Source of the DNA: Gordionus sp. m RMFG-2023
Taxonomy: Eukaryota; Nematomorpha; Gordioida; Chordodea; Parachordodidae
Assembly (NCBI RefSeq): GCF_954871325.1
Contig: NC_088777.1
Span: forward strand, 30,605,366 to 30,669,365
Reading direction: 5' to 3'
DNA: 64,000 nucleotides
Position 1 is the first letter of the stretch. Each line of letters begins with the position of its first letter. Of this stretch, positions 48,479-59,950 are shown piece by piece. A program made the position numbers and the translations under genes. Below the pieces are notes generated by a model. It had not been told where the DNA came from. It did not search any database and saw nothing but the letters and a program-made list of their open reading frames with translations.

Positions 48479-49433
48479 GTAATATTTTTAAAAAAATAGA
48501 TGGCGTTAAAGAATTGAATGCAAATTGTTACTTATATTTATTATCAAAAGCATTTATTAGTAAAATTTATTAAAATATTAACTGTAATATATTATATAAC
48601 AGTTAAATACGTTTGTAAAAGTGCCATTTTAACTAATATTTTATTACCAATTATATATAATAGAGGATTATAAACTATATGTCTACTTACTCTTTATAAA
48701 GAAATCTCTTATACTTATTTGGAGTTGAAAACATTTTTAGGAAGAGGCATGGTAATTAAATTTTAAAATGAATAATATAGTTAATTAGTGATTTTGAACT
48801 CGGCTGATTACAATATTATAATTTTCAATTAATAAATGATTATATTTATCTAAATTATTAAGGTTATATAATCATTTATATTATAAAAGTCAATTAAGCT
48901 TCAACTGTTAATGCTAAATTAATATTTAGTGAATAACACAGACTTTGACTGCAAGCTGACATAATGAAAATATAATTTATATGTATTAATCTAATCTAAT
49001 AATTAAAATGGCATTTAATAAAAATTTAGATAATCTTATTAATTTTTAAATAATAAAATTAAATCTATATATTACTTTAGAATTAAAAGAAATCGTTCAG
49101 GGAGCAATCATAAAATTTATTTTTAGTTCAGAGGATATTAAGGAGCCATTAAAAAAATTTTTTTGCTTCAGGGTGCTATTCAAATTTTTTAAGGAGTCTT
49201 GAGCCCCTGCGCGCCCTCCCCTAGTGACGCCACTGTCTTATATTTTTAACACAATATATTAGCCATGTTAAAAAATAATATAATTTTATTTTGATAATAA
49301 AATTATAAATATAATATAATATAGCAAATTATATTTTTATTTATAAAAGATTTTTCTATTTATAAAAGTTTTTTTTATTAATTTTTAATAATAATCTTTT
49401 TTCAAAATTTTTATCTGATAGACAGGAACACTT

Positions 49434-49605
49434 AGCAGTTAATACGACATTAGCTATACTAACGTATTAACTGCTGGGGCAGATGAGGGGATTGCAGTAT
49501 TATACTTAATAAACAACTCTTTTAACGTGGGAAATTTATTAAAAACATTTATTGTTTTGTCCTTGCTTCAAAAAATTGAGATAAGTTATCCTCCTCCAAT
49601 TCACC
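49434..49605 (-). pseudogene. hAT dimerisation-domain remnant
   Basis: The minus strand reads NKFPTLKELFIKYNTAIPSS and then APAV, where hAT transposases have LFIKYNTxxPSSAxAERLFS. It closely resembles the same segment of the element at 50000-51878. The conserved AERLFS part is replaced by an inverted repeat (AGCAGTTAATACG / CGTATTAACTGCT at 49434-49446 and 49463-49475). Only ~45 codons are recognisable. Confidence 0.55.
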
Positions 49606-49999
49606 CTTTACTTACTCGTCAAAAAAAGGATATCTCAAAATTAACAGTTCTTACATTATCATTTCTAGGGTTTTAAATGCATTTTTTCAATAACGTTATA
49701 AGTTTATATAGGTTCGTTCTGTGGAAGTTTTATCCATGGCCATTGAAGCTTGAATACTGGTTATATAATTGTAGAAGAACATATTGATCATCATATATAA
49801 GTTTAAATCTTTAAAAAAATAAAATATATTTAATTAATTTGATAGTAGTAGGTTTAATATCTTTTATTAATCTCCTTTAATACTGCGTCTATCAATGGTT
49901 GACCATATTTTAGGCCACTAATTTTTTTAAATTTTATAATAATTATCGTTATTTTAGAAATAGCCATATGCATTTTTTCTTCAAATTTAATGATTTTAC

Positions 50000-51878
50000 C
50001 AGTGTTGTTAAACGCTACTTTTACAAGTAGCGCGCTATCGCTACCGCTATCGTTTTCAAATGAGTAGCGCGCTATTAGCTACTTTTAAAAAAAAGTAGCT
50101 AAAGCTACTTTTTACGCTACTTTGATTTTTTTTTAAATATTTTTTTTTACGTAACTTTATTTCCACAAATAAAATATTGATATAAAAACATGACTATAAT
50201 TTGTTACATATATATATATATAATTTATTTATTATTGCACTTTAATAATAATAACATTTCGGTACTGTCATCCCCAAGTCTAGAGCGACGATTAGAAAGT
50301 ATAAGCTTTGCCATACTAAATAATCGTTCAGCACTAGCACTTGAGGGCAACGCAGTATTAAATTTAATAAACAAACTTTTTATATGAAAAAAATCATCAA
50401 AAATATTTAAATTAGTCTTTTTAGATTTAAAAAAAGCATTTAGAGGTTAATTAAAAATACTTCAGTATATTCTTTAATAAAGGTATGCTACTCCACATTA
50501 AAATACTGTATTCCCATTTGATACAATATATAATTCATTTCCATTTTTTTCTCATCTTGAAACAATGCTAAAAGTTTCATAGCATTGTAAACACTATTCC
50601 ATCTTGTAGTGTTTGGTGTCAATAAATAACGTCCTAATTTTTTTTTGAAAATATCAGACGTCTTTGATGACTTATTTTGTTTATTCCAAAGAGCTTGGCA
50701 TTTAGGCTCTAAAAATATGTATTATAAATCAGAAAATAAACATTTTTATCTTCTATTGTGAGTACAGCAATCTGCCGTTGTACAGACATAGGAGACATCT
50801 GATAGATTTAATATCAAAGATTTTTTCATTTCCTTAAAGCTTTCCAAAATTCTTGTCATCAATGTCTGCCGGCAAAATATCTTGGTCCGTGGAGAAAAAG
50901 TGTTTATCATCTTTATAAAAGAATCATTATCCACCAAGGATAATTGTTGAACTGTATCTATTATAAAGTTCATAATGACTTTGTCAGCCAATTTTTGGGA
51001 TACACCAGGTGTTGATGAATCCAAATTGGTTAATTTTGTTTGTATTAAATTTGATTTGGAAGTGTGTTTATCTTCTTCCATTACCCCAAAACTTTTGAGA
51101 TATTTTTCAATCTCTTTATAATTTGAAGTGTGCACAGTCTAAAATTATAATACTTAGAATAAAAATTATGTAGGAGATAAGTACATAAAAATGATTGAAA
51201 TAACTATTTTAAAATGTTTTAAATAATTTAGATAAAATTTATGAATATATAAAAAAAAAATTGGTTTTTGATTTTAATTTATTTTAAAAATTAAAGATTA
51301 GCCTACACATTGATATTAAATTTATTTAATATATTACCTTTAAATGTTTTTTTCAAATTAAAGCGGCTCGTATGATTTGAAGAGATAATTTTGCGGCACA
51401 TCTTGCACCGAAACTGATATCCAGTATTAATTTTTTCTTCAAGGTTAAAGTATTTCTTGAATTTTGGGAAAGGATCATCTATATTTTCCTCATTTTCCAA
51501 AGAAATTTCAATATCTTCAACAATCTCACACATAACAAGATTAATGCTTAATATAAAATGTAAAATGAAATATAAAATAAGATAAAAGCAAGGACTTACC
51601 AATAACGGAATTTCAAAAATATATAATTTAATGAATGAGCGAAATATAAATTAAATACAGATTGCTATTTAACAATTGTTTATATCTAATATATAACAAT
51701 AATATATATTTTTAAATATAAATATAAATTTCAAAATTAAATTAAATAAAAGGATTATAATTTTAGATTTTATAAAAATTATATTTAAATAATTTTAAGG
51801 CGCTACTTTCTAAATTAGTAGCGAGCTACCGCTATCGCTATTTTTTTTTAAAAGTAGCGCGCTATTTTAACAACACTG
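50000..51878 (-). mobile_element. hAT element with perfect 8-bp target duplication
   Basis: Inverted ends CAGTGTTGTTAAA and TTTAACAACACTG-type (last bases TTTTAACAACACTG) bound the element; GATTTTAC flanks it on both sides (49992-49999 and 51879-51886). Just inside both ends are TAGCGCGCTA and AGTAGC words. It carries a decayed BED-type transposase on the minus strand. Its ends match those of the transposase-free elements at 19187, 28861, 39756 and 48258, so relatives of this element probably moved them. Confidence 0.92.
50215..51560 (-). pseudogene. hAT transposase, BED-type, internally deleted
   Basis: In minus-strand order: a BED-like zinc finger with FRCKMCRKI and SSNHTSRFNLKK near 51400; a likely intron; TPGVSQKLADKVIMNFI, QQLSLVDNDSFIKMI and DVSYVCTTADCCTHNRR near 50750, where hAT enzymes have the first catalytic D in TTDxWT; then CQALWNKQNKSS and LTPNTTRWNSVYNAMKLL near 50600, a block that normally lies ~200 residues further on; and the dimerisation domain NTALPSSASAERLFSMAKLI with NRRSRLGDDSTEMLLLLK near 50280. 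The catalytic middle (second D, and much of the RNase H-like core) is missing and frames are broken, so it cannot make an active enzyme. Confidence 0.88.
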
Positions 51879-52144
51879 GATTTTACATAGTTATATTATA
51901 AAAAAAAAATAATATTACAATCAAATGTCGTTTTAAACTGGAACTTGAAGATTTTGAAACTGGTATAATACTTTTGGGTATATTTTACATTTGGTAAGTA
52001 TTGAATTAGTTTCTTCAATATAAGATGTTACTGTAAAATAATTATTATATTTGGGCCATGAGATGATGATGAAATAAATATATCTGATATGAATACCGAT
52101 TTTTTATTATTTTTTTATTTTTTATAAAGAATATTATTATCGGT

Positions 52145-53530
52145 ATGACTAAATATTGCATTGCTAAACTGCATTGCTATAATGCATTGCTAAAAAGCAA
52201 TTATCATAATCAATCAAAATTTGATTATATAATATATTTTTTTTAAATAATTTTCATAAACATTTTTTTAATGTACATAAATCAATTTTTTATTAGGTAA
52301 AAAATTGAGATTAAATATCAAATAATTTATAATTCTATTTTTACCTAATATTATTGGAAAAAAAATATATTTACTAGCTTATTACAACAATTTTATTTTT
52401 CAATTGTAAAATTTAACAAATATATATCCATAAGATGGCGTTAAATGCATAAATATGAAAATATATTCTTAGGAAATCAGAATAATTATTAGATATAGCT
52501 TTTTTTTATATTTGGGTGTAAATACATGTAAAAAACCTAAATTTTTTAAAAAAAATATAGGTTTCTTTGACATTTAATTAATTAATAAGTAGATTTAGAA
52601 TCGAAAAATAATACAAAATTTGTAAGGAACATATTGCTGGCGTTGTTGATCAAAATCTCTTCATTTTTGGTTTATACGTGTATATTTAGGTGTTAAACAT
52701 TATCCTAAAAAATATTTTGAAAATATTATGATTTGACCGAATGGCAAGCTCAAAACCGACCACTTACTAAATATTCGATCGACCAAATTTGGTATTAATA
52801 TTATTTGGAAAATGATCATTTTTAGTATTTTTCTATAAATACGTGTAAATCATTATCCGAGAAAATATTTTAAAAATATCGGGATTTAACAGATAATCGA
52901 TTTGAAACCGGGCCAATGACTAAATACTGCATTGCTGGCGTTATCCAAGGAAAATTCTTCATTTTTGGTTTATACGTGAACAACAACGTGTTAAGCATTA
53001 TCCTAAATAATTTTTTGAAAATATAATGAATTGACTGAATGGCGAGCTCAAAACCGACCACTTACTAAATGTTCGATCGACCAAATTTGATTATTTGGAG
53101 CTCAAAACCGACCACTTACTAAATATTTGATCGACCAAATTTGGTAGTAATGATCATTGGAATATGTTCATTTTTGGTTTATTTATCTATAAATACGTGT
53201 AAATCATTATCCGAAAAAATATTTTAAAAATATCGCGATTTGACCCATAACCGATTTAAAACCGAAATACTGCATTGCTGGCGTTATCCATTGGAAATTC
53301 TTCATTTTTGGTTCATACGTGTACATTAACGTGTTAAGCATTATCCCAAAAAATATTATGAAAATATTATGATTTGACCGAATTCAGAGCTCACAACCAA
53401 CCACTTATTAAATATTTGATCGACCAAATTTGGTAGTAATATTAATTAAAAAATGTTCATTTTTTTATATATCTATAAATACGTGTAAAACATTATCCCA
53501 AAAAATATTTTAAAAATATCATGATTGACC
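52145..53530 (+). repeat. Left arm of the second Foldback-like element
   Basis: An outer ~480-bp unique part is followed by about three subrepeats, each with a conserved block GATTTGACCGAATGGC and TACGTGTAAATCATTATCC. The arm differs from its mirror by scattered substitutions, so it is older than the 312-bp arrays of the other Foldback. Confidence 0.8.
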
Positions 53531-55009
53531 GATAACAACATTTTATGACCTCGGCCTGTAAATTTGTATATTTCATTACCATGAAAAATTTTCTTTGTAT
53601 TTTTATAAATTTTGAAAATATGATCCGAAATAAAAATTTAAACCCTCCATTATATGATTTTCCAGTTATTGAATTGATATTTATTAAATCCATTCTTTTA
53701 AATTGGCAAGGTTGTTTAATTTAATAAGATCTTAGGACCGGTGCATTTGACTCAGGACATGGGTATCTTGTATAATATTAAAGAAACGATTAATAAATCA
53801 AGTAGTTTGAAAAATTTAAAAAATATAATATATATCATCAAGTCTATCTAACAATGAGTGAGGGGGAGTGATCAATTTATAAAATATTAAAATTGGTATA
53901 AAAATTCTTGTTTTCATCCATAAAGATAACCTTTTCAACTAAATTTTTATTTAAACACCTTATGTTTGGAAGAAACTCACGCTTAAGAGGAATTTAAATA
54001 GTTTCTGTTCGAAAACAAAGGATGACTATATAACAAATACAAACAATATTATATATATATAAATTATATTTAGTCTCTCTTAAATAAATACATTTTGTAT
54101 ATTTAATGTATTTTTTGGCTGCTTTTACATGGATATAGCTATGTTATTTCTTTCAAGCAAATATATTTTTTATAGTTTGTTAAAACGTAACATCGTGTTT
54201 AATTAGTTAATAAAATATTAAAATCATAAAATATACAAAGATGCTTTCTACAATTTTCATAAAAATAATAAAGATTTATATAAATCATTATTTAATTATT
54301 GTCATTAAATTTTATAAAGTTTGTGGCTAAAGTTAAATAGATTTCATAATAGAAGGAATGACGCTTTGCAATGCTCTGCATCTATAATTACGTAGAGAAT
54401 ATCTTCGAAAAATATATGATTGAGTTCTTACATGGATAATTAAATTATTTGAAGATCGACCTTTTCACTAGAGATTAATTAAAATCAAAACGAGGGAAGA
54501 AGTTGATTATTTCAAGTATCGGGATTCTAATTTACATTTATTTTGATCATAAGTAACTCGATACTAAGAAAGCGTATTGGTTAAAATCTATACCCTCTCA
54601 AAGAGTTCATAGTGATTGTCTTAGAAGTTCTGGCCATGCCTACCACTATCATATTCGGTTGCAGTCTCTAGGTTCTATTCAAACTTCGCACATAATGTTC
54701 ATGTAATAGAAATCTTTAAATATATATTTTTTATAAATATCTATTCGCATGTTAAGCAAATATCGAATATTTTATTTTATTGTTTTCTATTTCAAGTGTA
54801 ATAAATTGCTGAAATCTTCATCTATTAAATCATTGATAAACTGGTATGATTAGAAAGAAAAAAGATGAGAGAAGATATAAAAAGTAGCAAAAAAGAAGAG
54901 AGAAGAAAAATTCATGAAGAAAGAATCGAGAAGAAAAATGCATGAAGAAAGAATCGAGATGAAATAAGATAAAAAAAAATCTAAAGAAGTAAGACAAAAG
55001 AAAATATGT
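53531..55009. other. Loop of the second Foldback-like element
   Basis: About 1.5 kb with no recognised protein family. 54340-54720 is of more balanced composition than its neighbours and could be captured host DNA, but neither strand gave a readable domain. Confidence 0.35.
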
Positions 55010-56182
55010 GGTCGGTTTCGGCATTCGGTCAAATCAAAATATTTTTTAGGATAATGCTTACCACGTTATTGTACACGTATAAACCAAAAATGAAGAATTT
55101 TCCATGGATAACGCCAGCAATGCACTATTTCGGTTTCAAATCGGTTATCGGTCAAATCACGATGTTTTAAAAATATTTTTTGGGGTAATGTTTTACACGT
55201 ATTTATAGATAAATAAACCAAAATTGAACATTTTCCAAATAATATTACTACCAAATTTGGTCGATAGAATATTTAGTAAGTGGTCGGTTTTGAGCTCACC
55301 ATTCGGTCAAATCATAATATTTTCAAAAAATTATTTAGGATAATGCTTAACACGTTGTTGTTCACGTATAAACGAAAATAAAGAATTTTCCATGGATAAC
55401 GCCAGCAATGCAATATTTAGTCATTGGCCCGGTTTCAAATCGGTTATCTGTCAAATCACTTTATTTTTAAATTATTTTTTGGGATAATGATTTACACGTA
55501 TTTATAGATAAATAAACCAAAAATGATCATTTTCCAAATAATATTAATACCAAATTTGGTCGATCAAATATTTAGTACCCCGTCGGTTTTGAGTTCACCA
55601 TTCGGTCAAATCATATTTTCAAAATATTTTTTCGGATAATGTTTAACACCTAAATATACACAAACCAAAAATGAAGAGATTTTTATCAACAGCAATATGT
55701 TCCTTTCAAAATTTTTATTATTTTTCGATTCTAAATCTACTCATTAATTATATGTCAAAGAAACCTATATTTTTTAAAATTTTTTTAGGTTTTTCACATG
55801 TATTTACACCCAAATATAAAAAAAGCGCTATCCAATAATTATTCTGGTTTCCTAAGATTATACTTTCATATTTATGCATTTAACGCCCTCTTATGGATAT
55901 ATATTTGTTAAACTTTGCAATTGAAAAATAAAATTTAAGTTGTAATGAGCTAGTAAATATATTTTTTTCCCAATAATATTACGTAAAAATAGAATTATAA
56001 ATTATTTGATACTTAATCTCAATTTTTTACCTAATAAAAAATTGATTTATGTACATTAAAAAAATGTTTATGAAAATTATTTAAAAAAAAAGATTATATA
56101 ACCAAATTTTGATTGATTATGATTAATTGCTTTTTAGCAATGCATTTTATCAATGCAGTTTAGCAATGCAGTATTTAATCAT
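55010..56182 (-). repeat. Right arm of the second Foldback-like element
   Basis: Reverse complement of the left arm with about two and a half subrepeats. The subrepeat count differs between arms, as in Drosophila Foldback elements. A purine-rich stretch AGAAAAAAGATGAGAGAAGA (54855-54990 region) borders the loop. Confidence 0.8.
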
Positions 56183-56734
56183 TCCCCATCATTACCGGAT
56201 TCTGGGAATTCATTTATAGATTTTTATTATTTGTTTTGTTTTAAAGATATTATTGATTTTATTTTCTTTTAAAATTTTTTTTTTTCGATTCGGGGAATGA
56301 TGAAAAATTGTTTTTGTTTTATATATATGTTAATTTTTTTTCTCTGAAACATGAGAGAGATAATATAATAAAAACTCAACATAAAATTGAGATGAAAAAT
56401 CGTTTTTTGAAAATATAGATGTAGAATAAAATTTAATAGTGTAAAATGAAAATATAACATAATTAAAATATAACACTGATAACCAAAACATAATATTATC
56501 CATGCTTATGCTAATCTATTAAATTTAAAAAATGTGAAATAGAAAAAACAGTGATTATAAAATATAAGACTTTTTTCTTAAAAAAATCGGATTAATATTA
56601 AATTTTTCATATAAATGAAAGAAAAAGTGTTTTTAAAATTGAAAGAACGTTAAATTCGAACGCGTTAAAGGAACGTCGTTCATCATTTTTTCAAAAAAAC
56701 GAACTTAGTTCTCCGCGTTCAGTTTATTATACTA
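56183..56734. other. AT-rich spacer with a GAACGCGTT cluster
   Basis: No gene. The cluster at 56650-56720 (CGAACGCGTTAAAGGAACG and CTCCGCGTTCAG) resembles the GAACGCGTTC palindromes at 47028-47095 and directly borders X copy 3. Confidence 0.45.
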
Positions 56735-58080
56735 ATTACCATGCCTCTTCCTAAAAATATTTTCAAGGTTCAAACAAGTAAAAGAAATTTCTTTATAGAA
56801 AGTATATAAAATAAGTAGACATCTTGATAATCTTCTTTTATATAGGTTTGGTTACAAAATATTTGGTAAAATGCCACTTCTACATACAGGTATAGAATAT
56901 ATTACAGTTAATATTTTAATATTCCTTACTAATCAATGCTTTTAATAATAAATATAATTAACAATTTTTAATTCTTAAAATATTATTAAAAATTAAACAT
57001 CTTTATTTATCCCACAATGGATGTAATCCTTATTAGATATCTTTTTTTCCTTCTCTTTTTTACGTGTTTTTCGGAATGCTATTATTTTCTTCTTGAAAAA
57101 ACTGTTTTGAGCTAATTTTTAATACGAGTATATTTTTGATATTATTAAAAACTACTATTATTTTAAAACGTAATATACCAATAGAGGTGCTGCAACGATG
57201 ATATATAAAATCACAATTGCTTTTATCATATCAATTTGGTCCGTATTTTCTAGTTATTAACTTTACTCCTAATATGGTATCCTTATCGTATAAATAACTC
57301 AAGGCTTCAAAATATTTGCATAATTATTTTTTCTAAAGATTTTTAGTATTTATGTTTTATCAATTTATCTAACATAATAAATTCTGATATGAGTTTACAT
57401 CGTGAGTATCATGGTTATGACTGCTAATTAACTGGCATCTATTATTTGTATGGCTATGTAATTAAGATTATTACTCCTTCTGCTGAGAGCTTTGATTGCA
57501 TAATTTAGATGAAGAGTAATAATGGTCAACTGTCTAATCGTTTATATATCATTAAAAATGGAAGATAATTTATATAAATTTAATCGATCTAGCTTCCGTA
57601 ATGTCATCTAAGGGAAGCTCTAACCACCTTATAGTTTTATGATTTGAATTTATATTATCTTCTTCAATAATTATTGATTTAGTTAGGCCTGCAAATTTTT
57701 CCTTATTAGTCCATTCGATGAAACATTGTCTAAAATGGTAACACAATATTATATTAATTTCATGACCTTTTGTCAATGTAGGTTACTAAGAATTATATTT
57801 CCTTGTGTGGTTTTTAAAAACCACTATCAATTGAGGCAGTGTATGAATTAATTAACTTTTTTTCTAACTTGTAATTCTTGAGACGTAAAATTTTTTTATA
57901 TCCGTAATAAAAAATATTTAATATTGTAATAAATGGATAAATATTTTGTAATAAAAAAATCTTTAGAAATTTCTTGTATTTTTTTACTTTCATTATTTGT
58001 AATTGTATGCATAATAAATAACAAAATATCACCCCCCCCCCCACCCCCATTTTTTTTAAATTAAGCCCCCTGAGCAATGA
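56735..58080 (-). mobile_element. Repeat family X, copy 3, reversed
   Basis: Its reverse complement follows copies 1 and 2: CTCAGGGGGCTTAATTT at the start, a G/C run, TTATTATGCATACAATTACA, GCAGTCATAACCATGATACT near 57420, and TTAGGAAGAGGCATGGTAAT at 56745. It lacks the far end with the CTAGTGACGCC inverted repeat and so is truncated near 56735. No insertion sits in the place occupied in the other copies. Confidence 0.72.
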
Positions 58081-58261
58081 CATTAATACTATAGACTACC
58101 GATCTAATGATAAAATCAAATTTGATGCGCAAAAATTGAAGTGAGTGGTGGCCATTTTGTGTTTGGATCTTTTACGAAAGAAAAATATGATAATTTAATA
58201 AATTTCAGGTATATTTTTATTATGTATTATATAAATAAATATTATTTAAATAATTTTTTAT

Positions 58262-58605
58262 AGATAATCAATAAAGAAGCTTTGATCAATTCAATCAGAT
58301 ACCATCCTTGTCTTTATGACAAAAGATGCATATGATATAAAAATACACAGAAGAATAACTCTATATGGAAATCTATATCAGCTGAAAACAATATTGAAAG
58401 AGGTAATTAAAGAGTATATTAATTAGAAATATATTTCTCTTGTAGTAGAGATGGCAAAATCAGCATGGAAAAATCTCAGAGATTGCTTTATTAGGGATCA
58501 TATAAAATTTAAATCTTTAAAGAGTGGGTCAGGGCCTAATCACACTCCCACTTGGCAATTATATCATAACATGGCTTTCCTAATTCCAACTATATAGCCA
58601 GGGAT
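58262..58605 (+). pseudogene. MADF-domain protein relic with a 43-bp intron
   Basis: Exon 1 reads EALINSIRYHPCLYDKRC, then YKNTQKNNSIWKSIS, the first half of a MADF (Adf-1-like Myb/SANT) DNA-binding domain, in which LI-xVRxHPxLYD and W-xIA are diagnostic. A GT-AG intron of 43 bp (58403-58445) leads into exon 2, VEMAKSAWKNLRDCFIRDH and TWQLYHNMAFLIP, matching the KxxWKxLRDxYxRE and W-Y-xLxFL half. One stop (after DKRCI) and a stop after FLIPTI show decay. PIF/Harbinger transposons of animals carry such a Myb/MADF gene beside the transposase, and a Harbinger transposase lies 0.7 kb away facing it, so this is probably its partner ORF. Confidence 0.8.
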
Positions 58606-59330
58606 TCAGTTTACCAATTTGAAAAAAAAACAAATCCTGTTATATCTAGAATTAATGAAGCAAATATAACTAGAGCAATGTTTGTGAAAATGAGTGGAAA
58701 TGAAAATTATCAATATGAAGATGGTAAATATACTAATTTTTGTTAAAATTTTATTATTACACAGCTGTTAAAATCTCCTGCATAGAGACTAGTCAAAGTT
58801 AATCAAATTTAAGGAATGATTGTAATTATATTTTATATAAATTATATTATATATATTTAGTATTACCATTAACTAGTATAGGATCAAATGTATTTTACAA
58901 AAAATTAATTAAAAATTGATCAAGGTAATTTGCATTTCTAAATATATTTATATTTTATACTAGATTTATTTAAGCAAATTCTTAATTTAGAAAAAATGGA
59001 TGAAAGTATATTATCAACAAACTCTTAGATCAATGTTATGCTTGAGAAAACCCTTGCAAAAAGATCAGAAAGGAAAAATAATAAGCTTATTTAAATCATT
59101 TTTGATATATTATTTAATTATGAAAGTGATCCAGAATAATAATAAATATTATATTGCATTGTTATTATTTCAATGGAGGGCTTTTCTATTATTTTAAAAA
59201 TAATTTAATCTCAAATTGAAGACACATAAAATAACACTACAAATATACTTTAATTATATCAATTATATAACAAGACAAAAATACAGTAATATTTTTAAAA
59301 TTGATTAAATTATAAAGTTATAATTGTCAT
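58606..59330. other. Spacer between MADF and Harbinger relics
   Basis: AT-rich, with a 65-codon frame at 59000-59197 (+) reading MKVYYQQTLRSMLCLRKPLQ that I do not recognise. It could be a C-terminal exon of the MADF gene or chance. Confidence 0.3.
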
Positions 59331-59339
59331 GATAATTTA

Positions 59340-59950
59340 TTTTCATAAAAATATTCAGAAAAGGCATCTCTAATATCTTTAGAAATATTAAAGGTTTTTT
59401 TTAGATTGAAGATTCCATAAATAATTATTTTGTTTAGGATCTTGAGTATTCCTGACGTGGAGATCTATATTTTCTTTATCAATCACCAACAAGTTTTATA
59501 ATTGTTTCACGATTGGTAACATTAACTTAACTTTATAAGGTTTCATTATATAATATTTTAATGGGTAGGCATCATCTGCAACAAAAACATGTGACAGAAT
59601 TATATTTGAATTTGGTAAATTTTTAAAGATGGTGGAATACCTAAGTCTCCTTTCTCATTCATTTTTGATAATAAAGAATTTGGGTACACACCTCAATTTG
59701 ATTCACACCATAACTGCCTACAGCAATTACCATAAATCTACCTTTACCATCTACTAATGCTTGCAATATCTTAGATAAATATTGTTTATTGTAATATATG
59801 CTCCCAGATTTAGGATTTTTAATCTCAATGTGCTTGCCCTCAATAGCTCCAACACAATTTGGAAAGTTTCAAGACTTCTCATATTGATCAGCAATTATAT
59901 TGAAGTCATTTTAATTAGGTGATTTCAAATGGATATTTTCATATTAACAT
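59340..59950 (-). pseudogene. PIF/Harbinger (HARB1-like) transposase relic
   Basis: The minus strand gives NFPNCVGAIEGKHIEIKNP with the first catalytic position, SGSIYYNKQYLSKI, ALVDGKGRFMVIAVGSYGV with the second, NSLLSKMNEKGDLGIPPSL, and HVFVADDAYPLKYYIMKPY, all in the order of DDE_Tnp_4 enzymes (FPNCxGAIDGKHV, VGxxG-xSDxxVF, GDxAFPL-xxLMKPY). A TAG stands where the family has W before NFPN, and there are frameshifts after GVNQ and before NLPNSN. The C-terminal RxxxENxFG block is not readable. It is a different copy from the relic at 5689-6480: the two differ through most positions. Confidence 0.84.

Larger units (their letters stand above)
46503..49242 (+). mobile_element. Repeat family X, copy 2, with extra inverted end segment
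   Basis: 47159-49242 matches copy 1 from end to end and closes with CTAGTGACGCCACTG. In addition, 46503-47000 is the reverse of about 48745-49242 (CGTCACTAGG, GGGGCTCAAGCCCC, TTAGATTAGATTAATACATA), so the whole unit has inverted arms of ~500 bp. Either the element duplicated its end or two copies sit head to head. No coding region. A 13-base G run at 47216-47228 lies where copies 1 and 3 also carry a G/C run. Confidence 0.65.
52145..56182. mobile_element. Second Foldback-like inverted-repeat element
   Basis: The left arm (52145-~53530) is mirrored by the right arm (~55010-56182). Both outer ends read ATGACTAAATATTGCATTGC or its near copy, and both arms run through ATCATAATCAATCAAAATTT, TTTTTTATTAGGTAAAAAAT and AAGATGGCGTTAAATGCAT in the same order. 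Deeper in, each arm has ~350-bp subrepeats with TGCATTGCTGGCGTTATCCA, CGATCGACCAAATTTGGT and GAGCTCAAAACCGACCACTT. The ~1.5-kb loop has no recognised gene. A target duplication was not found. Its repeats share no obvious sequence with the 31180-36900 element. Confidence 0.82.

Noticed and set aside
54830-55032. 60-64-codon phenylalanine-rich frames as secreted peptides
   Set aside because: They are the reverse of a purine-rich simple stretch at the loop border of the second foldback.
39495-58045. C or G runs of 9-14 bases (39500, 47216, 58030, 62791) as functional signals
   Set aside because: They lie in or near hAT-like MITE ends and are prone to slippage and assembly error; length may not be reliable.
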